Assembly: GCF_001659605.2 (NCBI RefSeq) | Contig: NC_035176.2 | Location: 24,732,716 to 24,796,715, forward strand | Direction: 5' to 3' | Length of the DNA: 64,000 nucleotides | From: Manihot esculenta | Lineage: Eukaryota; Streptophyta; Magnoliopsida; Malpighiales; Euphorbiaceae | Shown here: positions 9,667 to 21,790 of the stretch, one piece after another | Numbering within the stretch: the first letter of the stretch is position 1 | Layout: each line of letters begins with the position of its first letter | Program-made: the position numbers and the translations under genes | The notes under the pieces: generated by a model | What the model was told of the DNA's origin: nothing | The model's input: only the letters and a program-made list of their open reading frames with translations | Database searches by the model: none

Positions 9667-12600
9667 ACCTGACTATCTAACTCTCTCACGTGACCTAAAA
9701 ACCCCTGACAACCCCTCCGAAGCAACCTACGAGCCTGAAGGGCTGAGATCAAACCTCTAGGTGTCCCTCTCCTGTCTCCTTTGAAGACACACTCTGACCC
9801 ATCCTGGTCTCTAAGACTGACTACCTTGTCTCTACACTCCAAGGTAGCTCCAAATGTAGATAGCCAATCCATCCCTAGAATGACATCAAAATCCGTCAAA
9901 TCTAGAACCACCAGGTCAGCTGGAAGGCATCTACCCTCTATGAACACTGGACTGAAATGACAGACCTACTCTGTCACTGATGGGTCGCACTTGGGTCCAC
10001 TGATCCAGAGAGGACACTCTAACCCAGAGACTATCAAACCCAATCTCTCCACGGCTTTCGAAGCAATAAAAGAGTGAGAAGCACCGGGGTCCATCACAGC
10101 ATACACCTCGGAACACCCAATGATGAGATTACCTGACACCATTGTGTTCGACGTGTTTGCCTCCTCTTGTGTCACAGTGAAGATCCGTGCTGGAGCTACT
10201 GGACCTTCACCTCGGGAACCTGCTGCGGAAGAAGAGGCTGACCCTCTCCCTCTGCCTCTGCCACTGCTCTGAGGTATTGTAACGACCCGAAATTCGGACC
10301 GCTACCGGCGCTAGGATCCAGATCGGCTTAAGGCCGCCGGGACCCGTAGCAAGCATGACATGTAACCTGTAAACCTGTTTAATCCCATACATGATCAACA
10401 ATCATACATAAAAATTAAAACTTTTCTGTCATTCATTCCTCATACACCAAACTCAACCTGTGCATGCACTAAACATAATCATAATCATAAACTTGACCCC
10501 TCTGTGGGATCTCATCCATGCCCCAATGGGCGATATACATGTGTTGAGTTGCTAACATCTATATCATAAAACATCTAAGATCATGTATTTAAAAGGGATA
10601 ACAATATCCATAGGGTCAAGCACAACTCCTAATCCTCAATATCATTATACATAACATGACTATACAACTTTACATCATTATACAGTTTATCATGTCCACA
10701 TTCTAACTATTACATGCATAAGACTTCACTCTTCTTGACTTCTCTGTCTAGCCCGTACCTGCAATCCTGGGGGATTAGGGAAAAGGGGTGAGCTACTAGA
10801 GCCCAGTGAGCAGAATAATAGAAAATAACATTTAAAATCTCATGCCATCATGTAATGCAACACATCACAACAAATCACATCTCGGATGGTATTGTCACCA
10901 ATAGTCCTCTACATTCCAAAGTGCCGGGACGTAGAATGGGTACAACCGGTCTTTCTCTTAACATAACATATCATAACATACCAATGTGCCAGGGACGTAG
11001 AATGGGTACAACCTGGACTTTCTCTTACATAGTGCCAGGGACGTAGAATGGGTACAACCTGGACTTCCATACTACATCATGCCGTAACATCATCATATCA
11101 TATGAGGACTAAAGGGTCATCCAATAACCAATCCACATCAACATCATAAATGCAATGCAACATATTCGTGGATTCTAATGCAAACAACCTATTTCATCAC
11201 ATGGCATTCATGATGCATGAACATGCTCAAAACTTTTATAATTTATTTGCTTTAAATCATAAAGGTTTATTCTACTCACCTATTGGCTGAAGCTCTACTG
11301 ACTCAGAAGCAGCTGAGCTCACTGCTGGGGTCCTCGGTTCCTCGGGTTCGAACCTACACAGGTGGACTCAAATGAGGGACCAAACAACTAGAACATAACT
11401 CTAAAAACATCCCCCCAAAACCCCCTAAAACACCTCAAAACATCCATGCAAAACATGCAAAGAAAGGCTGGACAGGGCACTTTCGGCGGCAGGTTCGGCG
11501 GCCGAAAGTCCCTTCAGAGCCGAAAGTCAGGCAGGTTCGGCGGCACCTTCAGCGGCCGAAACTCCCAGACAGAGGCGAAACTCATGCATGTTCGGCGGCA
11601 CTTTCGGCGGCCGAAACTCCCAGATAGAGACGAAAGTCTCCTTTCGGGGGCAAGCTTCGGCAGCCGAAGGCTGCTTCCACAAGAGGGTTCGGCGGCCGAA
11701 AGTTCCTTCGGCTGCCGAACCTGGTTTCTCCCAGAAGGGCAGAAACTCAGCTCTTCTATGCATATTTGCCTCCAAAACTTCCAATATGCATATAACTCAT
11801 TCAAATCATGCAAATATACATACATTGGCTCCTAGGGGCTTCAAACTAACTTAAACCCCAGCTACAACACACAACAACAACACATTGCTCATAAATACAA
11901 CATAAACTCAAAAACCTAACTATGAGCTAAACATGCATTCTACCCCATAGATCTTGCATAAAACTTACTTTAAACATGAAATGAGCTTAAGATCGGCTTT
12001 TACCTCTTGAAGATCGAGAGAGAGACGTCCTAAACTCGGAGGTGGGAGATTTTTGAGTTCTTGAACCTCAAAGCTCCAAAACTTGCTTTAAACTCGAAAA
12101 TCTTCAAAACAAAGTAAAAACTTGTGAAAAACTTGAAAGATCTTAAGGAAAAGACTCAAGATTGGTGAGGAACGGCGGAGAACTCACCTTGGCCGACAAT
12201 GGGGAGAAAAGCTCGCCCGTTTTCGGCTAAGGGACCCTTTTATAGTGGCTGGCCAGGCCAAGTTCGGGGGCCGAACGTGCCTCCGCATGCATGCCATGTT
12301 TGGCGGCCGAACCTGGGCTTCCCTCACTTATGCCTTCGGGGGCCTAAGGCACACCCGAAATGCAAGCATGTTCGGCGGCCGAACTTTGAGTTTCGGCGGC
12401 CGAACCTGAGCTTTCCTCCAAGGTTGTTTTTAGTCAAAAACTCAATTCCATCTTGCTTAAAACCATAAAACACATTAAAACATTTTATGAAAACATGGTT
12501 TTACCCTTCTAGAGGTCTCCGACATCCGAGATTCCACCGGACGATAGGAATTCCGATACCGGAGTCTAGCCGGGTATTACAGGTATGGTTGAAGCTACTG

Positions 12601-12852
12601 GCTACGCCACACTGCCTGAGCTCATCTGCTGGGATGGTGCCATAAAGGTCATCTAAGGACATTCCCGAGCAAAATGTCCCTCCTGCCCACACTTAAAGCA
12701 GGCTGAGGATCCCAATCGACAAACTCCTTTGTGCGGCCTCCCACATCTCATGCACACTGAACTGCCTGTGCCAGAGCTTGAGCCACTACCCATTCCCAGA
12801 CTAGATTTAATCTTATTCCAGAACTTGCCTTTCTTCGCTTTAAACTTTTCTC
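9667..12852 (-). repeat. Triplicated segment, copy 2, split by a solo LTR
   Basis: The unit is 9667-10277 plus 12587-12852, about 877 bp once the LTR and one TSD copy are removed. The protease part keeps [20 protein letters not shown] (minus, about 10110-10050) but its frame is broken nearby. The far junction at 12850-12852 is the same CTC join as in copy 1. Confidence 0.85.
10278..12581 (-). mobile_element. Solo LTR of a Tekay-like element in A (TSD GGTAT)
   Basis: 2304 bp from TGTAACGACCC to GGGTATTACA, flanked by exact GGTAT repeats at 10273-10277 and 12582-12586. No internal sequence is present, so the two LTRs recombined and the body was lost. It is close to the LTRs of B and to solo LTR F. 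It has a minus TATA box at 12237-12244, palindrome clusters at 11480-11730 and 12260-12410, and a three-copy CCAGG/CCTGG hairpin repeat at about 10920-11070. Confidence 0.93.
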
Positions 12853-14846
12853 ACCTGACTATCTAGCTCTCTCACATGAGCTGGAAACCCCTGACAACCC
12901 CTCCGAAGCAACCTACGAGCCTGAAGGGCTGAGATCAAACCTCTAGGTGTCCCTCTCCTGTCTCCTCTGAAGACACACTCTGACCCATCCTGGTCTCTAA
13001 GACTGACTACCTTGTCTCTACAGTCCAAGGTAGCTCCAAATGTAGATAGCCAATCCATCCCTAGAATGACATCAAAATCCATCAAATCTAGAACCACCAG
13101 GTCAGCTGGAAGGCATCTACCCTCTATGAACACTGGACTGAAACGACAGACCGACTCTGTCACTGATGGGTCACACTTGGGTCCACTGACCCAGAGAGGA
13201 CACTCTAACCTAGAGACTATCAAACCCAATCTCTCCACGGCTTTTGAAGCAATCAAAGAGTGAGAAGCACTGGGGTCCATCAAAGCATACACCTCGGAAC
13301 ACCCAATAATGAGATTACCTGACACCATTGTGTTTGACGTGTTTGCCTCCTCTTGTGTCACAGTGAAGATCCGTGTTGGAGCTACCGGACCTTCACCTCG
13401 GGAACCTACTGCGGAAGAAGAGGCTGACCCTCTCCCTCTGCCTCTGCCACTGCTCTGAGGTATGGCTGAAGCTACTGGCTGCGCCACACTGCCTGAGCTC
13501 ATCTGCTGGGATGGTGCCATAAAGGTCATCTGAGGACATTCCCGAGCAAAATGTCCCTCCTGCCCACACTTAAAGCAGGTTGAGGATCCCAATCGACAAA
13601 CTCCTTTGTGCGGCCTCCCACATCTCATGCACACTGAACTGCCTGTGCCAGAGCTTGAGCCACTACCCATTCCCAGACTAGATTTAATCTTATTCCAGAA
13701 CTTGCCTTTCTTCGCTTTAAACTTTTCTCCCTTCTTGCTGCCAGAAGCTGCTGCACTGGGGGTCTTGGAACTCGAAGACTGTGCCACTTGCTGTTTAACT
13801 GTTCCCTGAATAATGGCACTCGCCTCTATTTTCCTGGCAGCATCCACTATAGAGTGGAAACTCTCCTTCTCTGCTGGAAGAATCAAGGAGGAATACCTGG
13901 GATGAAGTCTCATAGTATATCTCCTTGCCTTCTTCTGCTCAGTGTCATAAGCCTGACCCACATACTGTAGCAGATCCAGGAACTTATCTGTGTATTCATC
14001 TACACTCATCTCTTCAGTCTGCCTCAGCTGCTCAAATTCTATCACTTTCATCTCCCTGGAACTGTCAGGAAAAGCCCACCTAGCAAACTCATTGGCAAAC
14101 TCTCCCCAAGACATGCTGTCCAACCTGGGGTTCACATAATTCTTGAACCACTCTCGCGCTTTCTTGCATTTGAGTGTGAACCCCGCCATCTCTATGGCTC
14201 TGCTATCATCAGTTATCATCTTAACCGTTCTGAGGTACTCAAATGGATCATCTCCCGTGTTGAACTTGGGAGCATCCAACTTCAGGTACTTTGTCATTTT
14301 CACTTTACTTCCCTCAGCTGAGCTAGGTTGAGGTGCTTGGACAACAGGAGCTACTGGTTCTGGTGGTGGAGGAGGTGCTGAACTTAGATCTGGGTATGCT
14401 GAACTGGGATGGAAAGGTGTGGGTGGATACATAGGATATGGTGGGTAAAAAGGAGGATAAGGCATGTAGGTAGGATATGGGGCAAAGCTAGAGAAATCCG
14501 ACGTACTCCCCATCGGATACCCCGGGCCCTGTGGAAAGGGTGGATAACCAAACCCCGAGGCCTGAGCGCCTCCTTGAGACTCTCCCATACCCTCTTCCGA
14601 CCTGTCCATACCCATGCTTTCCTCTCTTGGCTGATCCACATCCATAGCCTCCCTCACTTCATCTGACCTCCCTCCTCTGATTGTTCCTCTTCTGCTCTCG
14701 TCAAAAGACCTTCTAGGGTCCCTTGACGTACCCTCCCTGCTAGATCTCTGAGACATCGCCCTTGGCAATGCAGGAGGACGAGAATCTGAACCCTCATTCA
14801 CTGGTGGGACTCCAGTCAATCGTGCAGATCGACGAGTTCCTCTCAT
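12840..14846 (-). pseudogene. Element A gag-protease ORF ending at the triplication junction
   Basis: 668 residues from ATG at 14846, the MRGTRRSARLTGVPP start shared by all related elements here. The frame stays open upstream, but this ATG lies 9 nt after a conserved acceptor-like CAG. Order: basic N-terminus, Pro/Tyr/Met-rich stretch, capsid-like domain with FTLKCKKAREWFKNYV (about residue 230), CCHC zinc knuckle CFKCGQEGHFAREC (about 423-436), Gly-Arg-Ser linker, aspartic protease with MDPSASHS (about 522). It stops at VRKV because the tandem join shifts the frame. RT therefore cannot be translated from it. The Gly-to-Ser change at the protease active site would also disable the enzyme. 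Confidence 0.87.
12853..13729 (-). repeat. Triplicated segment, copy 3 (gag-proximal)
   Basis: About 877 bp, continuous with the intact gag upstream. The zinc knuckle CFKCGQEGHFAREC is kept. The protease reads MDPSASHSLIA, with the active-site glycine changed to serine. At 13727-13729 normal gag continues (CTCCCTTCTTGC) where the two other copies show CTCACCTGACTATC. Confidence 0.85.
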
Positions 14847-14853
14847 CTTAACT

Positions 14854-14868
14854 TTCTGGAAAACAACA
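14854..14868 (-). other. Conserved splice-acceptor-like site before gag of A
   Basis: The minus strand reads TGTTGTTTTCCAG, ending at 14856, 9 nt before the gag ATG. A pyrimidine-rich CAG sits at the same distance in B, D, E and G. Confidence 0.5.
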
Positions 14869-15052
14869 TGGAATAACATACATCAAACATCACATATCAA
14901 CAATGCACATGCATACATCATGACATTTCACATCATCAATTAGACAGGACTCAACATCCTATCCTAGTGGACATGATTTCCTATTGTGCTTGACCTACTA
15001 TAACCTCTATGAGCTCGACACTCTCTCTATAGGTCCGACCATATGAACCTAG

Positions 15053-15065
15053 GGCTCTGATACCA
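15053..15065 (-). other. Primer binding site of A (initiator-Met tRNA)
   Basis: The minus strand reads TGGTATCAGAGCC, the standard plant Ty3/gypsy PBS for the 3' end of initiator Met tRNA, three bases from the LTR boundary at 15069. Confidence 0.9.
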
Positions 15066-15068
15066 ATC

Positions 15069-15442
15069 TGTGATGACCCGAAAATCAGACCGCTACCGGC
15101 GCTAGGATCCAGGTCGACTTAAGGTCGTCGGGACCCGTAGCAAGCCTGCTATACTCTCTGTGTACCTGTAAAATCCCATACATGATCATACATTTTCTGT
15201 AAAAACATAAAATTGTTCTCTGAACCAAGGCTCAACCTGTGCATGCACTATCTCTGTACTACTGAACCCCTTACTAGAGCTTGCTCTAGATGGGTTAAAC
15301 TCATACATGTTAAGCCTGGTTTTCACATACTCATAAAAACATTTACATAAAACAAACCATGTACACACAAGGGATTTCCAATACTGGGTCAAGCACACTA
15401 AACGCTATACAAAGCTAATACATCTCTTTACAAGATTACATG
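15069..15442 (-). repeat. 5' LTR of element A, outer portion only
   Basis: It starts TGTGATGACCCG and follows the 3' LTR (3745 onward) for about 370 bp, then meets TGTAACATCC of a TRIM at 15443. Relative to the 3' LTR it carries a short insertion (CTTTACAAGAT) just before that point. The remaining 1.7 kb of the LTR is absent from the window. Confidence 0.85.
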
Positions 15443-15946
15443 TGTAACATCCTCTGGGCCCACTCCAGTGAATATTGTCCGCTTTGGGTTCACGCCTAGC
15501 ATCCTTCCCCTCACGGGTTTGTTTCTGGGTCAAGGGATTTACTACCCTATCTTCCCAAAACGCGTCCACTGGGGTCTCTTGAGGCTTGCCCTTATAAGGC
15601 TTCCCCCCTCCTTACCTCTTTCCGATGTGGGATACTTTTAATCCACCTCATAGGGTTCCTTCCCCCCATAAGGCCTGAGCGTCCTCGCTCAGCACACCGT
15701 ACTCATGAGGCCCAGGCTTTGATACTAATTGTAACATCCTCTGGGCCCACACCAGTGAATATTGTCTGCTTTGGGTTCACGCCTAGCGTCCTTCCCCTCA
15801 CGGGTTTGTTTCTGGGTCAAGGGATTTACTACCCTGTCTTCCCAAAACGCGTCCACTGGGGTCTTTTGGGGCTTGCCCTTATAAGGCTTCACCCCTCCTT
15901 ACCTCTTTCCGATGTGGGATACTTTTAATCCACCTCATAGGGTTCC
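15443..15946 (-). mobile_element. TRIM element, truncated by element B
   Basis: Two near-identical copies of a segment starting TGTAACATCCTCTGGGCCCA (15443 and 15730) flank about 70 bp. The minus strand of the spacer holds a PPT-like GGGGGGAAGGAA (15657-15668) and a PBS-like TTAGTATCAAAGCC (15716-15729), so the element lies on the minus strand. The repeat contains the AAAACGCGTC...CCTTATAAGG...CCGATGTGGGAT core that I recognise from a widespread angiosperm TRIM. No coding capacity. The second repeat runs nine bases past the likely LTR end into internal sequence before B cuts it at 15947, hinting at a tandem form. Confidence 0.75.
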
Positions 15947-18257
15947 TGTAACGACCCGAAAATCGGACCGCTACCGGCGCTAGGATCCAGATCGGCATAA
16001 TGCCGCCAGGACCCGTAGCAAGCCTGACATGCATCCTGTAAACCTGTGTAATCCCATACATGATCAACAACATACATAAAAATTTGAACTTTTCTTTTCT
16101 TTTACCAAGCTCAACCTGTGCATGCACATAAACATATACATAAACATAAACATAAACATAAACCCCACACTGGAGCTCTCAACAAACGCTCCAATGGGGC
16201 ATCTCATCATACACAAGCTTGGTGGAACAAAAACATTTTAAACATAGATCATGCTTACAAGAGGGATTATCATGCAAACTCGGTCAAGCACAACTTCTAA
16301 ACCTCAATCTCATAATCAATATTTACATAACATAACTATTCATGACTTTACATCATTATACAATTTGTCATGTCCACATTCTATCTATTACAACTCAAGA
16401 CTTCATTCACCTTGACTTCTCTGTCTAGCCTGTACCTGCAACCCTGGGGGATTAGGGAAAAGGGTGAGCTACTAGAGCCCAGTGAGCAGAATAATAAAAC
16501 ATTTAAATCATATGCTATAATGGAATGCAACACATCACAGACAAATCACATCACGGATGGTATTGTCACCAAGAGTCCTCTACATTCCAAAGTGCTGGGA
16601 CGTAGAATGGGTCAACCGGTCTTTCTCTTAACATAACATAACATAACATAACATTTCAATGTGCCAGGGATGTAGAATGGGTACAACCTGGACTTTCTCT
16701 TACATAGTGCCAGGGACGTAGAATGGGTACAACCTGGACTTCCGTACCATACCGTATCATATCACATCGCATCATATCGAGGACTAAGGGTCATCCAATA
16801 ACCATCCACATTATCATCAAATTATGCAATGCAACATATTCGTGAATTCTAATGAAAACAACCTAGAATATCACATAGCATTCGTGATGCATGAACATGC
16901 TCAAATCTATATTGATTTGCTTTAAAACATAAGTGTTTATTCTACTCACCTCAACTAGCTCTGACAATGACTGAAGCAGCTGACTCACTGCTGGGGTCCT
17001 CGGTTCCTCGGGTCCGAACCTACACAGGTGGACACAAATGAGGGACCAAACAACTAGAACATAACTCTAAAAACATCCCCCAAAAACCCCCCTAAAACAC
17101 CTCAAACAATCATGCAAAACATGCAAAGGAAGGCTGAACAGGGCATTTTCGGCGGCAGGTTCGGCGGCCGAAAGTCCCTCCAGAGCCGAAAGTCAGGCAG
17201 GTTCGACGGCACCTTCGGCGGTCGAAACTCCCAGACAGAGATGAAACTCATGCATGTTCGGCGGCACTTTCGGCGGTCGAAACTGCCCTCCAGAGACGAA
17301 AGTCCTCTTTCGGGGGCAGGCTTCGGCAGCCGAAAGGCTTGCCTCCCAGGCAGGTTCGGCGGCCGAAAGTCCTTCGGCTGCCGAACCTAGTTTCTGCCAA
17401 AGGGCAGAAACTTGGTTCCTCATGCACAGTTGCCTCCCAACCTTTTAGATCAAGCATACAACTCACTCAAAACATACATAGATACATACGTCAGCTCCTA
17501 GGGGCTTCAAACTATCCTAAACCCCATCTACAACACATCAAACAACCACAAGCATCATACATTGCTCAAAAACTTAACATAACCCTTAAACCAACCAAAA
17601 ACCTAAACATGCATTTCTACCCCAAAGATTAACTTAAAACTTGTTTAAAACATAAAATGAGCTCAAGATCGACCCTTACCTCTTGAAGATCGAGAGGAGA
17701 ACGACCCTAGCTCGGAGATGGGAGAGATTAAGCTTCTTGAACCTCAAAGCTCCAAAACTTGCTTTATACTCGAAAATCTTTAAAACGAAGGTGAAAACTC
17801 ATAAAAATCATGAAGAATGGAAGGAAGAAACTCAAGATTGGCGAGAGACGGCGGAGAGCTCACCTTGGCCGAAAATGGAGAGAAAAACTCGCCCGTTTTC
17901 GGCTAAGGGACCCCTTTATAGGTGGCTGGCCAGGCCACATTAGGGAGCCGAACGTGCCTCTGCAACGCATGCAAGTTCGGCGGCCGAACCTGGACTTCCC
18001 TCACTTATGCTTTCGCGGGCCTAAGGCACACCCGAAGCGCATGCATGTTCGGCGGCTGAACTTGAGGTTCGGCGGCCGAACCTGGGTCTTCCTCCAAGAT
18101 TATATTCATGCAAAATCTCATTTCTTACTTGATTAAAACCATAAAACTCATTAAAACATTTCATGAAAACATGCTTTTACCCTTCTAGAGGTCTCCGACA
18201 CCCGAGATTCCACCGGACGGTAGGAATTCCGATACTGGAGTCTAGCGGGGTATTACA
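15947..18257 (-). repeat. 3' LTR of element B
   Basis: 2311 bp, from TGTAACGACCCG to GGGTATTACA. Features in window order: CATAAA simple repeat (16125-16162), a three-copy CCAGG/CCTGG hairpin repeat (16592-16742), the main palindrome array (17147-17395), the minus-strand donor TTCAAGAG/GTAAGG near 17680, a minus TATA at 17913-17920 and a second palindrome group (17975-18085). All long LTRs of the window share this plan. Confidence 0.9.
17913..17920 (-). promoter_or_regulatory. TATA box in the 3' LTR of B
   Basis: TATAAAGG on the minus strand in the usual GCCACCTATAAA context, with palindromes on both sides. Confidence 0.65.
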
Positions 18258-18273
18258 TTCTCCCCCCCTTAAG
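18258..18273 (-). other. Polypurine tract of element B
   Basis: CTTAAGGGGGGGAGAA on the minus strand, next to the 3' LTR, preceded by CGGGGACGAATGTT. Confidence 0.85.
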
Positions 18274-18364
18274 AACATTCGTCCCCGAATGTTCCTCAAC
18301 TAGCACATGCAAGGCACACAACATAACATACATATAAAACACATGAACTTACAAGGAACTAACC

Positions 18365-20144
18365 TTAGAAAAGATAAGGGTATTGCTGAAGCATGGACTC
18401 CCGTGTCTCCCAGGTGCATTCTTCCAAATTGTGGTGGTTCCAAAGGACTTTCACCATCGGGATTTCCTTGTTCCTTAGCTTTCTGATCTGGGTGTCTATG
18501 ATCCGTACTAGTTGTTCAACATAGGTGAGATCCTCTTGGACCTCCACATCAGGCTCACTAAGAACCTTGCCCGGATCTGACACAAATTTCCTCAACATAG
18601 AAACATGGAAAACCAGATGGATTCTCTCCATTGAAGCAGGCAAATCCAGCTTGTACGACACATCCCAATCTTTTGCAAGATTTCAAAGGGTCCGATGTAT
18701 CGTGGGGCTAGTTTTCATTTCTTCCCAAAACGAACCACTCCTTTCATAGGAGACACCTTGAGCAATACCAGATCCCCCTCCTGAAACTCTACTTGCCTCC
18801 TGCGGATGTCTGCATAACTCTTCTGTCTGCTAGCAGCAGTCTTGATCCTTTCTCTGATTATGGGTACCACCCTGCTGGTGATCTCTACTAGCTCAGGCCC
18901 TGCCAAGGCCTTTTCTCCAACCTCTTCCCAGCAAACAGGTGATCTGCACTTCCTCCCATACAAAGCCTCATATGGAGCCATCCCGATGCTAGCATGATGG
19001 CTGTTATTGTAGGCAAACTCCACCAAGGGTAGATGCTGCCTCCAAGAACCGCCAAAATCCAGCACACACATTCTAAGCATATCCTCTATCATCTGGATGG
19101 TCCTTTCTGATTGTCCGTCCGTCTGTGGATGGAAAGCAGTGCCAAAATCCAACCTGGTACCCATGGCATTCTGCAGACTCCGCCAAAACCTGGAGGTAAA
19201 CTGGGGCCCTCTATCTGACACTATCGAAACAGGAACCCCATACAGCCTGACGATCTCATCGACATACACCTGCGCCAAATTGTCCACAGAATAGCCACTC
19301 CTGACAGGGATGAAGTGAGCAGATTTGGTGAGTCTGTCCACAATCACCCATATGGAGTCCAATCTATTGGACGTCGCCGGTAACCCACTACGAAGTCCAT
19401 AGCTACATTCTCCCATTTCCACTCTGGAATAGGTAGCGGGTTAAGCATTCCAGCCCGCTTCTGATGTTCCAGCTTCACCCTCTGACACACTTCGCAGGCT
19501 GACACTAACTGTGCCACTTCTCTCTTCATAGCTAGCCACCAATAAACTTTCTTCAGATCTTGATGCATTTTGGTGGCTCCAGGGTGAACGCTGTATCTTG
19601 CATTATGAGCCTCTCTCATAATGTCTCCCTTTAGCCCTATGTCATCTGGTACACACAAACGACTCCCATAGCGGAGGATCCCCTTGTTGTCGAATCTGAA
19701 CTCACTATCCTTGCCTGACTGAACAGTCCTGGCAATCTTCACTAACTCTGGGTCCTCATGCTGTTTCTGAGCCACCTGCTCCAGAAACACGGGTGCCACT
19801 CTCATCTGGGCAACTAAAGCACCTGTACCAGACAACTCCAACTGAAGACCTTCATCAACGAGCTTGTAAAACTCCTTCACCACTGGTCTCCTCTCTGCCG
19901 ATATGTGGGATAGACTGCCTAGTGACTTCCGGCTTAGGGCGTCTTCCACAACATTCGTCTTACCCGGATGGTACTGAATCTTGCAATCATAGTCACTCAG
20001 CAGCTCTACCCATCTTCTCTGTCTCAAGTTCAGATCTCTTTGACTCAGGATGTACTGCAGGCTCTTATGATCTGTGAAGATCTCACATTTAACCCCATAG
20101 AGGTAGTGCCTCCACATCTTGAGTGCAAAGATTACTGCTGCCAT
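18365..20144 (-). pseudogene. Element B RNase H, integrase and chromodomain (frameshifted)
   Basis: Three overlapping minus frames. 20144-19344 holds RNase H ([13 protein letters not shown]) and the integrase HHCC region ending [13 protein letters not shown]. 19422-18715 holds the integrase core ([33 protein letters not shown]). 18661-18365 holds the integrase end and a chromodomain with [15 protein letters not shown], ending at YPYLF. A frameshift near 19385 and a TGA plus frameshift near 18715-18660 separate them. The small number of lesions fits a recent insertion. Confidence 0.88.
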
Positions 20145-20182
20145 CTCCAGGTCATGTGTGGGGTAATTCGACTCATGCTTCT

Positions 20183-21790
20183 TCAGCTGCCAGAAGCATA
20201 AGCAATCACCCTTTCATTCTGCATTAACACACAACCCAATCCCACTCGGGATGCATCACAGAAAACTGTGAAATTCTCATTGTTAGCTGGCAAGGCTAAC
20301 ACTGGCACTGACGTCAACCTCTTTTTAAGCTCTTCAAAACTCTCTTCGCACTGGTCAGTCCACACAAATCTCTGATTCTTCTTGGTCAATCTGGTCAGAG
20401 GAGCTGCAATCTTTGAGTAGTCCTGAACGAACCTCCTGTAGTAACCCGCCAAACCCAAGAAACTCCTGATTTCTATCACTGTAGTGGGTCTAGGCCAGTT
20501 AGCCACAGCTTCTACCTTCTTGGGGTCCACCTCTATTCCATTTTCTGACACTACATGCCCCAAGAATGACATGCTCCTCAGCCAGAACTCACACTTAGAG
20601 AACTTGGCATACAAGCCATGTTCCCTCAAGGTCTGCAGAACCAACCTCAGATGATGGGCATGCTCCTTTGCATTCCTGGAATACACTAAGATATCATCTA
20701 TGAAAACAATAACAAAGTGATCCAGGTATTGGCTAAACACTCTGTTCATGAGATCCATGAATGCTGCAGGGGCGTTGGTTAACCCGAACGACATTATAAG
20801 GAACTCAAAATGCCCATATCTGGTCCTGAAAGCCATCTTTGGCACATCCTCATCTCTGATCCTCAGCTGATGGTACCCAGATCTCAGATCTATTTTGAAG
20901 AAACAACCCGCTCCTGCCAGCTGGTCGAATAGATCGTCGATCCTTGGCAAAAGGTACTTGTTCTTGGTAGTGTCTTTGTTCAACTGCCTGTAGTCGATAC
21001 AAAGTCTAAGGGACCAATCCTTTTTCTTCACAAACAGCACTGGAGCACCCCAAGGTGAGGTACTCGGTCGGATGAAACCCTTGTCTACCAGCTCTTGCAA
21101 CTGCTCTTTCAATTCCTTCAATTCGGCTGGAGCCATCCTGTAGGGAGGGATAGAGATCGGTCGGGTTCCAGACATCAATTCTATCTCGAACTCTATCTCC
21201 CTAGCAGGTGGTAAACCTGACAGCTCGTCTGGGAACACATCTAAGAACTCTCTGACCACTGGCACCGAGGCGGGCTCTCTAACCTGACTGCTAAGCTCTC
21301 TCACATGAGCCAAATACCCCTGACATCCCTTCCTAAGCAACCTACGAGCCTGAAGAGCTAATATCAGACCTCTAGGTGTACCCTTCCTATCTCCCCGGAA
21401 GACAACCTCTGACCCATCCTGACCTCTGAACCTGACTACCTTGTCCCTGCAGTCCAAGGTAGCACCATGGGTAGATAACCAGTCCATCCCTAGAATGACG
21501 TCAAAATCTGTCAAGTCTAGAACCACAAGGTCGGCGGAAAGGCATCTTCCCTCAACAAAGACTGGACTGCACTGGCAGACTGACTCTGCCACTGATGGAT
21601 CACACTTGGGTCCACTGGCCCAGAGAGGACACTCTAACCCAGAGATCATCAGACCCAACCTCTCTACGGCTCTCGGAGCAATAAAAGAATGAGATGCACC
21701 AGGGTCCATCAAGGCATACACATCTGAACAACCAATGACTAAGTTACCTGCCACCACGGTGTTAGATGCATCTGCCTCCTGCTGAGTCAT
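20183..21790 (-). pseudogene. Element B protease and reverse transcriptase
   Basis: 535 residues on the minus strand. The protease active site is [10 protein letters not shown] (about residue 27). RT runs from [14 protein letters not shown] through [10 protein letters not shown] and [19 protein letters not shown] to the catalytic [12 protein letters not shown], then the YYRRF connection and the start of RNase H ([14 protein letters not shown]). A one-base deletion at about 20190 turns YASRQL into YASGS and stop. A 4-base deletion just upstream separates it from gag. The RT catalytic residues are all present. Confidence 0.88.

Larger units (their letters stand above)
3745..15442 (-). mobile_element. 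Element A: Tekay-like chromodomain Ty3/gypsy retrotransposon, 5' LTR truncated
   Basis: Minus-strand order: 5' LTR (15069-15442, left part only), PBS, gag, protease, RT, RNase H, integrase, chromodomain, PPT, 3' LTR (3745-5793). It is interrupted by a solo LTR at 10278-12581 and carries a tandem triplication of its zinc-knuckle/protease segment. Its 5' LTR runs into a TRIM at 15443 and never resumes. The flank before 3745 is CTAGC; the matching TSD is lost. Many in-frame stops show that it is dead. The clade call rests on the C-terminal chromodomain plus LTRs over 2 kb. Confidence 0.88.

Noticed and set aside
11446..11854. Open frames of 80-130 residues rich in RRPK, SAAE and GGRF in both strands of the LTRs (also near 4680-5065, 17112-17632, 43439-43759, 52206-52620, 53457-53797, 59315-59704)
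   Set aside because: They are translations of the palindrome array read in different frames; all frames of a CGGC-rich repeat stay open. They differ between LTR copies and have no homologous start or stop.
10273..12586. Segment 10278-12581 as the 5' LTR of a second complete element reading into 9660
   Set aside because: Exact GGTAT on both sides and absence of PBS or PPT at the borders show a solo LTR; the gag/protease on both sides belongs to A's triplication.
15730..15946. TRIM repeat as a tRNA or 5S rRNA gene
   Set aside because: No tRNA cloverleaf or 5S box A/C order was recognisable; the PBS-like motif and repeat layout fit a TRIM.
16118..16162. CATAAA hexamer repeat as telomere-like sequence
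   Set aside because: It lacks the TTTAGGG plant telomere unit and is a short LTR microsatellite present in both LTRs of B.
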